From contig NZ_JALIEA010000010.1 of the NCBI RefSeq assembly GCF_022869005.1, forward strand, positions 136,782-200,781: 64,000 nt of DNA, given 5' to 3'. The position numbers and the translations under genes are program-made. Source of the DNA: Corynebacterium kalidii (lineage in GTDB: Bacteria; Actinomycetota; Actinomycetes; Mycobacteriales; Mycobacteriaceae). Shown piece after piece: positions 34,111-42,250 of the stretch (its first letter is position 1; the number at the start of each line of letters is the position of its first letter). Below the pieces are notes generated by a model, which was not told the DNA's origin, searched no databases, and saw only the letters and a program-made list of their open reading frames with translations.

Positions 34111-36066
34111 TTAATTGTCACTGTGGTCGTCTGCCTCGCGGAGGGCTCCGCTGGACAGGCCGTCAATCAACGTGGTCTGTAGCTCATTGAGCCGGGAGAG
34201 TTGCTCGTAGAGTTGGTCCCGGCGTTGCTCCAACCGTGTCACGGTCTCGGTGACGGTGGGTGCCCGGTCCGTCGGCGTGAGCCGTAGTTGCCAGGACTTC
34301 CGGTCTTTCCGCTGTTCCGCATTGATGTCGGCGGTGACAACCTCCGGCAGCAACTGCAGTCCGTCATCCGGAGCACCGCAACGGAAGACGCGGGCCGGAT
34401 ACTCCACGACATGCCCACCCGCCCTGTCGACGATCGCCGCAGGTTCTCCGCGCGCGGTGACGTAGACGACATCCCCGGGTTCGGTGAACTGTGTCTGTGG
34501 GGCGACCTGTTCCAACGTGAGGCGGTTGATTGCACGGCTGTCCACAGCCCCTGTGGAACGAATCTCCGGAGCACCCCACACCACGACCGTGCCCGGGCCG
34601 GGCGTGGTGAGCTCATCGGCGGGAATCCGGTGGCCGGCCATGTCCTTGCCGTAGCGCGTGGACGCCGACCCGAAACTGACACGGCGCGGGTGGGCATCCG
34701 ATGCCTCCAGGGTCACGCCGTCGAGAACATCACCCTGCAACTCCCATACCCGGGCCAGACTGTCACCGCCGGACGTCGTCTCCGGTAACTCCGCTCCGGA
34801 GGTGAGAGCCTCCTGGGTGACGAACCGCTCAGTGGCCAGAACACGGCTGGTGCGGAACGCGTGGGAGAAGATGTCCTCCCGGTCAGAAGTGGACACGACG
34901 ACGTCCGCTGCCAGGGACGAGGCGAGTGAATCGTCGAGACGGTGCCCGCCGTGCGTGCCGATCACCGTGGCCTCGGTCATCGACGGAGCGAAAACCCACA
35001 ACGCCAGACGGCGCCGCCCGCCGAAACGGCTCATCCCCTTCGGCAGTTCAGCGCAGTACCGCAGAGGGGCGCTGTGCCCCTCCCTGGGAGTGAGGAGTCG
35101 GCGCCGACGCGAGGCCTCATCTGCGTCGATCATCGCTGACGCCGGGCCGACGACGACGAGTACATCGTCCACACCGAGACCCATCACGATGTCCTCGACG
35201 CGATCGAGGAAATCGTCTGCGCCGCCAAGGCACTGCCACTGGAAGATGTGCAGGTACGACATGTCGTCCAGCGTGAACGGAAGAGGGTTGCGGTCCTCCA
35301 TATAGGGCGACACGTCAAGGTCACGGGCGAGAAGTCGACGCCAGGCTGCGCGGTCGGCGGGAGTGGACAACGCGTCCGTGCGGTAGTCGACTACGGGGCT
35401 GTCCTGCTCGGCGAACTGTTCGAGCGCGGCATCCAGAAGCGTCATGCCTCCGGGCCCGGCGGGGACGATACGTCGGTCGCGGCGGTCATGGAATACCTCG
35501 GCGATGATCGAGCCGACAAGGTGTCGTGCCGGAACCGTCAACGCCTCCGGGGCCCAGGCTCCGTCCCGGTCTCCGAACGACGCGACCAGCAGATCCAGTG
35601 TCGCCGACGCCGAGAACGCGGCTTCCACCAAGGTGTCGATCTCGGAAATGTCTGTGCGTGCGACGGCGACCTCGACGTCCTGCACAGACAGTACGGGTTC
35701 GACACGCCAGTAGGACACGACTTCGGGGAGGTCCTCCGGATAGTAGTCGTCCAACGGTTCGCCGAGGAGGTGGGCCAGCAGCAGGAGCGCCGAGGTGTCG
35801 TCCGGGGTGGCGAAGAGTCTCTCGCGCAGGTCCGCATGCAGGGGGTTCTCCGCGGCGGCGTCGCGGTTGTTTCCCCGGCCGGTCCGTTCGAGCCAGTCCG
35901 CGACCTCGGACGCGTCGAAACGGAGCGGGTCGGTCTGCACGGGGGACGGGAACGGAGTGTCCGACTCGGCGTAGCGGGACCGCCACAACGACACCACGGG
36001 TCGCTTCACCTGGGCAAGGTCGGAGATCGCCTGCATCGACAGGGTCGCTGGTCGGATTGTGGTCAT
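34111..36066 (-). CDS. HTH–degenerate N6-methyltransferase–coiled-coil protein, first gene of the RM/IetAS operon
   Basis: A 651-residue protein with three parts. Residues 10-62 form a MerR-like HTH (ISDLAQVKRPVVSLWRSR, then FDASEVADWLERTGR) as seen at the N-terminus of Streptomyces-type N6 DNA methylases. The middle (about 80-470) resembles such a methylase: DFLDRVEDIVMGLGVDDVLVVV and AELPKGM...RRLALWVFAP match the parts after motif IV. Motif I is lost (LLDAALEQF at 210-218) and NPP[FY] appears only as NPLPF at 260-264. The end (about 604-641) is a coiled coil closing with LIDGLSSGAL, like HsdS conserved helices. ATG follows GAGGAGG. Possibly a regulator or accessory specificity factor of the adjacent RM system; not a known Hsd subunit. 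Confidence 0.75.
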   Translation of the reverse strand: MTTIRPATLSMQAISDLAQVKRPVVSLWRSRYAESDTPFPSPVQTDPLRFDASEVADWLERTGRGNNRDAAAENPLHADLRERLFATPDDTSALLLLAHLLGEPLDDYYPEDLPEVVSYWRVEPVLSVQDVEVAVARTDISEIDTLVEAAFSASATLDLLVASFGDRDGAWAPEALTVPARHLVGSIIAEVFHDRRDRRIVPAGPGGMTLLDAALEQFAEQDSPVVDYRTDALSTPADRAAWRRLLARDLDVSPYMEDRNPLPFTLDDMSYLHIFQWQCLGGADDFLDRVEDIVMGLGVDDVLVVVGPASAMIDADEASRRRRLLTPREGHSAPLRYCAELPKGMSRFGGRRRLALWVFAPSMTEATVIGTHGGHRLDDSLASSLAADVVVSTSDREDIFSHAFRTSRVLATERFVTQEALTSGAELPETTSGGDSLARVWELQGDVLDGVTLEASDAHPRRVSFGSASTRYGKDMAGHRIPADELTTPGPGTVVVWGAPEIRSTGAVDSRAINRLTLEQVAPQTQFTEPGDVVYVTARGEPAAIVDRAGGHVVEYPARVFRCGAPDDGLQLLPEVVTADINAEQRKDRKSWQLRLTPTDRAPTVTETVTRLEQRRDQLYEQLSRLNELQTTLIDGLSSGALREADDHSDN

Positions 36067-36129
36067 CGGTGTCCACCTCCTCGGAATGGTTGACTGCCAC
36101 GGTATCAGCCCACATGGTCATCAAAAAGG

Positions 36130-36153
36130 ACTTAAGTGATAAGAGGACTTATC
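36130..36153. promoter_or_regulatory. Palindromic operator-like element between the divergent units
   Basis: GATAAG (36138-36143) and CTTATC (36148-36153) are perfect arms around AGGA, directly preceded by the perfect palindrome ACTTAAGT (36130-36137). AGGACTTA occurs twice (36128-36135 and 36144-36151). A -10-like TACTGT at 36167-36172 follows for the rightward genes, so the palindrome would overlap their -35. The leftward operon starts 64 bases away. The HTH protein encoded by that operon is the obvious candidate ligand. Confidence 0.55.
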
Positions 36154-36232
36154 GCGACGATCTGTGTACTGTCGCTCGTACGGCGGGCACGATAACCGCA
36201 TGACCAACACCACTCTCAGTAAGGAGCAGAGA

Positions 36233-36574
36233 ATGTACACCCTGCCCATCCCTACAGAAGACATCCGGGCCAGCCTGCTGGCGTACGATCCCGCGACGTC
36301 TGAGCACGATCTCTGCGGGTACGAGAAGCAGATGGCCGACCACTACAATGCGCTCGTCACCGTCCAGCACATGTCAGTAGGACGGGCGGAACAGGTCGTC
36401 CGCGCCCTCTACCTCGAAGAACTCAACGCCGCCGTCGCTCAACGGGAACGGAAGGAACCGGTGAAGGAGGCCACGTGGGAAGAGTTCGAGGCACTGACGT
36501 ACACCGACATCATGAACGGTGCCGGCTGTGACTCCTACGAAGAGTTCGAGCAGCGATACGCGAAGTGGCTGTAG
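36233..36574 (+). CDS. Hypothetical protein, first of four small divergent genes
   Basis: A 113-residue acidic, helical protein with no signal peptide or membrane segment. ATG 36233 is chosen because AAGGAG lies 6 bases before it; earlier in-frame starts at 36200 or 36164 lack one. Features are MYTLPIPTEDIRASLLAYDP and a C-terminal acidic stretch around CDSYEEFEQRYAKWL. No family is recognised. It begins 166 bases from the divergent defence operon and is followed 11 bases later by a membrane protein gene, so the four small genes probably form one transcript. Confidence 0.65.
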   Translation: MYTLPIPTEDIRASLLAYDPATSEHDLCGYEKQMADHYNALVTVQHMSVGRAEQVVRALYLEELNAAVAQRERKEPVKEATWEEFEALTYTDIMNGAGCDSYEEFEQRYAKWL

Positions 36575-36585
36575 GAGGCGTGACG

Positions 36586-36906
36586 ATGGGAATGACTGTT
36601 CTTGACGCCGTGTGCATCGGGGTCCTCATATTCTCCATGTACAGCTTGTGGCGGGCAGGCCGGGAACGGAAGCGGGAGGGGAATCTCACCCGTCGCACAA
36701 GGACCAGCGCCTGGCAACTGTGCGGATCAGTGAGCATCTCAGTGGCAGTCGTCATATCACTGTGCACCGTGCATAACACCTGGCTGCTCGTTCTCCTTGC
36801 CGTTTCTGGAGTGTCGAGCGTGAGCCTCTGCATCGTCCACGTCCTACGGCTCCGACGGGCCTGGAAGTTCGAGAAGCAGCTGCGTGGCATGGGAGGGAAT
36901 GAATAG
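36586..36906 (+). CDS. Small membrane protein of unknown function
   Basis: A 106-residue protein with three hydrophobic segments (about 3-20, 45-62, 64-85) separated by very basic loops (RAGRERKREG and LRLRRAWKFEKQL). ATG 36586 follows AGGAGG, which overlaps the end of the preceding gene's stop region. No family is recognised. Small membrane proteins are frequent effectors in antiphage systems, but nothing here proves such a role. The next gene starts directly at its stop. Confidence 0.65.
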   Translation: MGMTVLDAVCIGVLIFSMYSLWRAGRERKREGNLTRRTRTSAWQLCGSVSISVAVVISLCTVHNTWLLVLLAVSGVSSVSLCIVHVLRLRRAWKFEKQLRGMGGNE

Positions 36907-37488
36907 ATGAAACGATATGAAAAGTGGTCCCTGTGGCTAGGTGCGCTTACTTTCCTGGCAACCACGGCGATCGCATACGCCGCCTACACTTTCGATGTCG
37001 AAGGGAGAGAGCGCGACGCGCCGGATATCAGGGAAGCCTATATCGACCCAGATGTCCTACCTACCGGGGCGTACCCGCAGTACATACTCCGTAACCCCGG
37101 ATTGCGGGGCACCGAGGTCGTCGGCGTCGAATTTCTCGGCAAGATGATGCCCGTTGTGGCTCCCGGTGCCCACAAGATCGAGCTGAAGGAAGGAGGTGCG
37201 GATATCCTCCACCTGATGCCGTGCTACCTCGCACGGGCCGCGCTCCCGGACGGAAGCGTTTCCGAGGAGGACCGGTTCACCCTGATCACCGGTACGGAGG
37301 AAGGGGAGAAGTCGATCCCCCTGGAGCCAGATACAGTGGAGAGGATCAACGCTGAAATCGACAGCCTACGAAATACCGGAACATGCGTGAACGGTCTGGA
37401 GTCCGATATATCTCCGCTCCCGGTGCATGATGCTGCGGGAAATCAGATTGTCCCCCGTCAATTGCTCGTTCCTCCGACGGGAAACTGA
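36907..37488 (+). CDS. Membrane-anchored protein of unknown function
   Basis: A 193-residue protein with one N-terminal membrane helix (about 9-27) and a soluble part likely outside the cell or facing the envelope. The latter has beta-like segments (YPQYILRNPGLRGTEVVGVEFLGK) and two Cys (LMPCYLA and TGTCVNG). ATG 36907 starts immediately after the previous stop. There is no recognisable family. It probably works with the preceding small membrane protein. Confidence 0.65.
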   Translation: MKRYEKWSLWLGALTFLATTAIAYAAYTFDVEGRERDAPDIREAYIDPDVLPTGAYPQYILRNPGLRGTEVVGVEFLGKMMPVVAPGAHKIELKEGGADILHLMPCYLARAALPDGSVSEEDRFTLITGTEEGEKSIPLEPDTVERINAEIDSLRNTGTCVNGLESDISPLPVHDAAGNQIVPRQLLVPPTGN

Positions 37489-37501
37489 GAGAATTCGTAC
37501 C

Positions 37502-37852
37502 ATGACCAGCAATAGTGACGTGCCCGGTCAGCGCTACTGGCAGGCCAAACCGTACGCGGTGCCGGACAGCCTGGAGGATCTCCACGGCCCCACCGCAGGT
37601 ACGATCCCGTTACCTCGGTCCTGCAGGGGAACGGTCGTGGACCTGGGGACAGCTGCCGGTCGCGCGATGGCCTACAGCAGGCTGCTCGACGAGATCGACC
37701 TCGTCTCGCTGTGCGACGTCGTGAACAAGGACCGGCTGGTGGAGGAATGGGAGACGGTAACGAAATCGCTCCGTGTCGCGGCGTTGTGGGAGGAGCGGTT
37801 CCTCGAGCTTCCCCGCACCCTGTCTGAGGATCGTCGTCGGCAGTTCCTGTAG
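37502..37852 (+). CDS. Small hypothetical protein
   Basis: A 116-residue soluble protein, ATG 37502. The core GTVVDLGTAAGRAMAYSRLLDE, then VVNKDRLVEEWETVT and ALWEERFLEL, resembles small actinobacterial proteins of unknown function that often sit next to nucleotidyltransferase or other defence genes; this similarity is from memory of the pattern and is weak. It is the last of the four rightward genes and ends 11 bases from the convergent HAD hydrolase, the right border of the island. Confidence 0.6.
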   Translation: MTSNSDVPGQRYWQAKPYAVPDSLEDLHGPTAGTIPLPRSCRGTVVDLGTAAGRAMAYSRLLDEIDLVSLCDVVNKDRLVEEWETVTKSLRVAALWEERFLELPRTLSEDRRRQFL

Positions 37853-37863
37853 GCGTTCTCCGG

Positions 37864-38715
37864 TCACACGCCCAGCAGGCGCCGCAGCACCTGCACCACG
37901 CCGTCCTCGGTGTTGGCCGGGGCGGTGTAGTTCGCCGCGGCGGTGATGCCGGGGTGCGCGTTGGCCATGGCGAAGGACAGGTCGCCCTCGCCGATCATCT
38001 CCAGGTCGTTGAGGTAGTCGCCGAAGACCGCGGTGTCCGCCCGGGAGACGTCCAGCGTCTCCTGGAGGTCACGCAGGGCGGCGCCCTTGTTGGCGTCCGC
38101 GCGCATGATGTCGATCCAGTTCGCCCCGGAGATCACCACCGCATCGGTCCGGGCCACCTCGGCGGCGGGGGCGTCCTCGCCGGTGAACAGGTCAGGGGCG
38201 GCGTCCTCGGCGGAACCGAAGCAGAACACCGCGACCTTGACCACCGGGTCGTCCACGGCGGTGAGGTCGTCGACCTGCTCGAGGGAGCGGTAGTACTTCG
38301 CGGCCTCGTCGAGGAACTCCTGCTCCGTGTTCTCCACATAGGCGACCTCGGGGGTGCACACCACCAGGCCGAGCCGACGGTCCGTCCCCCGCACCGCGGA
38401 GATGCACTGCTGCACCGTCGTCCCGGACAGGGGGGAGGTGGCCACGACCTCGTCGTCGTGCACCACGACGGTGCCGTTCTCGGCGAGGTAGGTGCGGACC
38501 CCGTGCCCGCCGAACATCCCGCGCAACGTGGCGTGCTGACGCCCGGAGGCAGGCACCACCACAATGCCGCGGTCCTGCATCACCGGCAGCAGGTCCCAGA
38601 AGCCCGGGGGCACGGTGCCGTCCGGCCGGAGCAGGGTGCCGTCCATGTCGAGCACCACCAGTCCGAGGTCAGGGGTGGGGGAGAGGTCGGTCCATGGGAT
38701 CGGGGTGTCCGTCAT
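37864..38715 (-). CDS. HAD-superfamily IIB (Cof-type) phosphatase
   Basis: A 283-residue phosphatase. Motif I VVLDMDGTLLRPDG with nucleophile and acid Asp; a large IIB cap follows (about 90-200); motif III Lys and motif IV FGDYLNDLEMIG close the active site. Cof-type enzymes dephosphorylate sugar phosphates or cofactor intermediates (for example FMN, PLP or HMP-PP). The exact substrate is unknown. A degenerate parS-like palindrome lies just upstream at 38725-38738. Confidence 0.9.
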   Translation of the reverse strand: MTDTPIPWTDLSPTPDLGLVVLDMDGTLLRPDGTVPPGFWDLLPVMQDRGIVVVPASGRQHATLRGMFGGHGVRTYLAENGTVVVHDDEVVATSPLSGTTVQQCISAVRGTDRRLGLVVCTPEVAYVENTEQEFLDEAAKYYRSLEQVDDLTAVDDPVVKVAVFCFGSAEDAAPDLFTGEDAPAAEVARTDAVVISGANWIDIMRADANKGAALRDLQETLDVSRADTAVFGDYLNDLEMIGEGDLSFAMANAHPGITAAANYTAPANTEDGVVQVLRRLLGV

Positions 38716-38724
38716 GCCCCCATG

Positions 38725-38738
38725 GTTTCACATGAAAC
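38725..38738. promoter_or_regulatory. parS-like palindrome with one core change
   Basis: GTTTCACATGAAAC is the parS core with CACGTG changed to CACATG. It is intergenic, between the HAD and LysR genes, 30 kb from the two good parS sites. It could be a weak ParB site. Confidence 0.35.
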
Positions 38739-38741
38739 ATC

Positions 38742-39671
38742 TCAGAGCGTCTCCGGAGTGTCCGGCGACTCCCGCCGGGCAGCCGCCCCCAGCGCGGTAC
38801 GGAACGCGCGCACCCCGGGATGGCCGGCGTAACCGTCGCGCACCGCGGTGAACAACTGCCGGTGCGGTGACCCCGGCATCGCCAACGCCTGTGTGTGGTC
38901 CAGATGTGGCCCGGCCAGCACCGCCGGGATCACCGTGACCCCGTGCCCCGTCCGGGCCATGTGGGCGCGCAGGATCGGGTCGGTGGTCTCGCACTTCACC
39001 CGCGGCTCCACCCCGGCCTCCCGCAGGACGGTCCGCTCCCACCGGCCCTGCGGCATCGACGCCGGCTCCAGGATCCACGGTACGTCCGCGAGGTCCGCCA
39101 GCCCGCCGAGTTCCTCGGCGGGGAACGCCCACCGCCCCGTGGTCGGCAGCACCAGCAGCATCGGGTCGGCGAAGAGCTCCTCCCGGTGCAGCCCGGGACG
39201 CACCGGCTCCGGCTGCCCCGGGAACTCGTCGCCGATGACCACGTCGTAGGAGTGCGCCGCCAGACCCTCGAAAGCCTCGGCCACCTCCCGGTGGTAGACC
39301 TCGACGTTCAACCCCGGATGGCGTTTCTCCAGCATCGTCAGCGCCGTCGGCAGGATCGTCGCCAACGCCGACTGGAAACTCGTCACCCGCAGGGTGCCCT
39401 CCGCGCCGGGACGCGACGACGCCAGCTCGGCCTCGGCGGTGTCCAGGATCGTCAGGACCTCGTCGGTGCGGGCCACTAGCCGGCGGGCGGCCTCGGTGAG
39501 CCGTACCCCGCGGCCCGCCGTCTCCAGCAACGGGACCCCGGCCTCACGTTCCAGCTGGCTGAGCTGGTGGGACACCGCGGACGGGGAGTAGTGCAGTTCA
39601 CGGGCGACGGCGGCCAACGTGCCGCGCTGGTGCACCTCCCGCAGCAGGGTCAGTCGGTGAATGTTCAGCAC
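38742..39671 (-). CDS. LysR-family transcriptional regulator
   Basis: A 309-residue LysR regulator with an N-terminal winged HTH (LTLLREVHQRGTLAAVARELHYSPSAVSHQLSQLEREAG) and a two-lobe effector domain (about 90-295). It is divergent from the EamA transporter with a 66-base gap containing the small dyad TCAGATTCCTGA, and probably regulates that transporter as well as itself. The effector is unknown. Confidence 0.92.
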   Translation of the reverse strand: MLNIHRLTLLREVHQRGTLAAVARELHYSPSAVSHQLSQLEREAGVPLLETAGRGVRLTEAARRLVARTDEVLTILDTAEAELASSRPGAEGTLRVTSFQSALATILPTALTMLEKRHPGLNVEVYHREVAEAFEGLAAHSYDVVIGDEFPGQPEPVRPGLHREELFADPMLLVLPTTGRWAFPAEELGGLADLADVPWILEPASMPQGRWERTVLREAGVEPRVKCETTDPILRAHMARTGHGVTVIPAVLAGPHLDHTQALAMPGSPHRQLFTAVRDGYAGHPGVRAFRTALGAAARRESPDTPETL

Positions 39672-39737
39672 GGTTCACCATTATCGTTCAGATTCCTGAG
39701 ATAGACGAACCGGTGCCGTGGACCGCAGAATAGGGCC

Positions 39738-40649
39738 ATGAGCATCACCCGTTCCTCGGCCCTCGTCCTGGGCTCCTGCGCATCCCTGCAGTTCGGTGCG
39801 GCGACGGCCGTCGGCCTCTTCGGCAGCCTCGGCACCTGGGGTGTCACCTTCTTGCGCCTGAGCATCGCCGGCGCGCTCCTGCTGCTGGTCGCCCGGCCGG
39901 CACTGCGCGCCTGGTCCCGGGGGGACTGGCGTGCCGTGGTCTTCTTCGCCGTGATGATGGCCGCGATGAACGGGTTCTTCTACGCCTCCCTGGACCGCAT
40001 CCCCATGAGCGCCGCCGTGGCCATCGAGTTCATCGGCCCGCTGGTCTACGCCGGACTGACCTCACGCCGCCGCGGCGACCTGGTGTGGGTCGGGCTCGCC
40101 GCCGCCGGCATGGCCGTCCTCGGTCTCGAAGCCCTGTCCGACGCCGCCCTCGACCCGGTCGGCATGCTGCTGGCCCTGGTCGCCGGGGTGTTCTGGGTCG
40201 GCTACATCGTCGGTTCCGCCGCCGTGGGACGCCGCATCGCCGGTACCGGGGGCCTGGCGGTGGCGATGCTGCTCGGCGGGCTCATGCTCGCCCCCGTCGG
40301 ACGCGGCGCCGTCGACGGCCTCACCGCCGAACCGTGGCTGCTGGTGCCGGCTGTCGCGACCGCACTGCTGGCCTCCGTGATCCCCTACTCGCTGGAGCTC
40401 GCCGCACTGCGGCAGCTGCCAGCCGCCGTGTTCAGCGTGTTGATCAGCCTGGAACCGGCCTTCGCGGCACTGGCGGGCTTCGCGCTGCTGGACCAGGAGA
40501 TGACCGCGATGCGCGGCGTGACCATCGTGCTCGTCATCGCCGCGTCCGTCGGGATCACGTGCTCGGCACACCTGCGGACCGCCCGGCCACAGAAGGAAGG
40601 GCACGTGCGACGTCCACTGCTGCGTCGTCGAACACCATCTCCACAGTGA
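39738..40649 (+). CDS. EamA/DMT-family transporter (RhtA-like)
   Basis: A 303-residue membrane protein with ten predicted helices in two EamA repeats; the second repeat ends with IPYSLELAALRQLPAAVFSVLISLEPAFAALAGF, the signature region of RhtA-type exporters of amino acids such as threonine and homoserine. It is divergent from the LysR regulator. Its last 95 bases overlap, tail to tail, the monooxygenase gene; the final basic stretch (RTARPQKEGHVRRPLLRRR) is encoded in the overlap and may be a late extension. Confidence 0.88.
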   Translation: MSITRSSALVLGSCASLQFGAATAVGLFGSLGTWGVTFLRLSIAGALLLLVARPALRAWSRGDWRAVVFFAVMMAAMNGFFYASLDRIPMSAAVAIEFIGPLVYAGLTSRRRGDLVWVGLAAAGMAVLGLEALSDAALDPVGMLLALVAGVFWVGYIVGSAAVGRRIAGTGGLAVAMLLGGLMLAPVGRGAVDGLTAEPWLLVPAVATALLASVIPYSLELAALRQLPAAVFSVLISLEPAFAALAGFALLDQEMTAMRGVTIVLVIAASVGITCSAHLRTARPQKEGHVRRPLLRRRTPSPQ

Positions 40650-42141
40650 GGTCGCCGCGGGCCAGCTCCGGCCACTCGCGCAGGTAGTCCTGGCGGTACA
40701 GCCACGGCGACCGGTCGCCCTGACGCGGGGTGATGTGCTGTGACCGTCTGATGTAGCCCGCCTCGAACTCCAGCAACGGACGACGCCCCACCTCGTCGCC
40801 CGGGAACACCGGGGCGGCGACCTTCTCGCCGCGGTTGACCATGTGGTGCCACAACCGCACCAGGTACCGGGCTGTGAGGTCGGCCCGTGTGGTCCACGAT
40901 TGGTTCAGGTAACCGACTGTGAAGCTCAGGTTCGGCAGCCCCGAGACCAGCACCCCGCGGTAGGCCACCGTCCGCGACAGGTCGACGGGCTGCCCGTCGA
41001 CCGTGATCCCCGCACCGCCGAAGAGCTGCAGCTGCAGCCCGGTCGCCGCGATCACCGTGTCCGCCTCCAGCACCGTCCCGTCGGTCAACCGCACGCCCTC
41101 CGGGACGAGGCGGTCGATCGTGGCGGTGACGACCTTCGCGCCCCGGTGCTTGATCGCGGCGAAGATGTCGCCTCCGGGCGCCTTGCACACCCGCTGGTCC
41201 CACGGCCGGTACGGCGGGGTGAAGTCCCTCCTGATCTGTGCGGGGCTCAGCCACAGCAGCTGCAGGGCGTGCAGGAAACCACTGAAGACGAACGGCGCCC
41301 CCTTCGCGATGTACCACTGCACCATGTCCCGGGTGATGTGGTTGACCCGCGCGACCTTGTGGGCGGCCCGCCTGTTCGGGATCAGCGTCCTCCAGATCGT
41401 GGAGATGGTGTCGAACCGCGGCAACGCCGCCACCCACGTCGGGGTGCGCTGCAGCATGGTCACCTGCGCCCCGTCCTCCGCCAACGCCGGCAGCAACGTG
41501 ACCGCCGTGGCGCCGGAGCCGATGATCACGATCCTGCGTCCGGTGACGTCGCCCTGCTCCTCCGGACGCCACTGCTGGGCGTGGACCAACTGGCCGGTGA
41601 AGTCCTCCTGGCCGTCGAAGTACGGCTGGAAACCGGCGCGGTGGTCGTAGTAGCCGCAGGCCAGGTGGACCCGACGTGCCCGGGTCACGGTCTCGACAGT
41701 CTCCGGGGCATCCGGCCGGTCGTCGGGTCCGTGGCGCCACGCCTGGACGGTGGTCACCTCCCAGTGGGGGCCGGTGACGGCGTCCGAGGTGACGTAGTTG
41801 ATCCGCTTGACCCACGTGTTCAACTGGATGCGCTGCAGGAAGCCGTCCTCGCGGGCGGCGTCGCGCAGGTACTCCCGGATGTGTTCCCCGTCCCCGAGGG
41901 TTCCTTTGTGCGGCCACGGCTTGTACGGCAGCGCGAAGCTCGCCATGTCCGAGTCCGAGCGGATCCCCGGGTAGGTGAAGGTGTTCCACGTGCCGCCGAT
42001 GTCGTCGTTGGAGTCGACGATCCTCCAGTTCCAGCCGGGGAACTCCGACACGACATGGTGGGCGAGGTCGATGCCGGCGATCCCCGCGCCGACGATCAGC
42101 AGGTCGAGGACATGGTCGGTGGTGGTGTCCGAGGTGCTCAT
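40555..42141 (-). CDS. Flavin-containing (Baeyer–Villiger-type) monooxygenase
   Basis: A 528-residue enzyme from ATG 42141; a 15-residue longer start is possible but contains no conserved sequence. FAD motif IVGAGIAGIDLA near residue 15, Baeyer–Villiger fingerprint FTGQLVHAQQW (FxGxxxHxxxW), and NADP motif IIGSGATAVTLLPAL. The layout is that of EthA-like monooxygenases, which convert ketones to esters or oxidise sulfur and nitrogen compounds. It stands alone; the substrate is unknown. Its 3' end overlaps the EamA gene by 95 bases. Confidence 0.92.
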   Translation of the reverse strand: MSTSDTTTDHVLDLLIVGAGIAGIDLAHHVVSEFPGWNWRIVDSNDDIGGTWNTFTYPGIRSDSDMASFALPYKPWPHKGTLGDGEHIREYLRDAAREDGFLQRIQLNTWVKRINYVTSDAVTGPHWEVTTVQAWRHGPDDRPDAPETVETVTRARRVHLACGYYDHRAGFQPYFDGQEDFTGQLVHAQQWRPEEQGDVTGRRIVIIGSGATAVTLLPALAEDGAQVTMLQRTPTWVAALPRFDTISTIWRTLIPNRRAAHKVARVNHITRDMVQWYIAKGAPFVFSGFLHALQLLWLSPAQIRRDFTPPYRPWDQRVCKAPGGDIFAAIKHRGAKVVTATIDRLVPEGVRLTDGTVLEADTVIAATGLQLQLFGGAGITVDGQPVDLSRTVAYRGVLVSGLPNLSFTVGYLNQSWTTRADLTARYLVRLWHHMVNRGEKVAAPVFPGDEVGRRPLLEFEAGYIRRSQHITPRQGDRSPWLYRQDYLREWPELARGDLTVEMVFDDAAVDVARALPSVAGRSAGVPST

Positions 42142-42203
42142 GGTCGCCACTGTACTGCCTGCATGTTCGCACCGGAACGAAAACAACGACGCGGCGGGTA
42201 CGG

Positions 42204-42238
42204 GAGAACCCCCGGCCGCAGGCGGGACGGGGGTTCTC
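42204..42238 (-). terminator. Hairpin terminator after the lysine-rich protein gene
   Basis: GAGAACCCCC (42204-42213) and GGGGGTTCTC (42229-42238) are perfect 10-base arms. It lies 12 bases beyond the lysine-rich gene's stop on its strand; the following T-run is weak and interrupted. Confidence 0.6.
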
Positions 42239-42250
42239 GGTCAGGGCGAC

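Noticed and set aside
24486..37852. Considered whether the defence island is a recognisable prophage or integrative element
   Set aside because: No integrase, transposase, phage structural gene or flanking tRNA/direct-repeat attachment site was found at either border.
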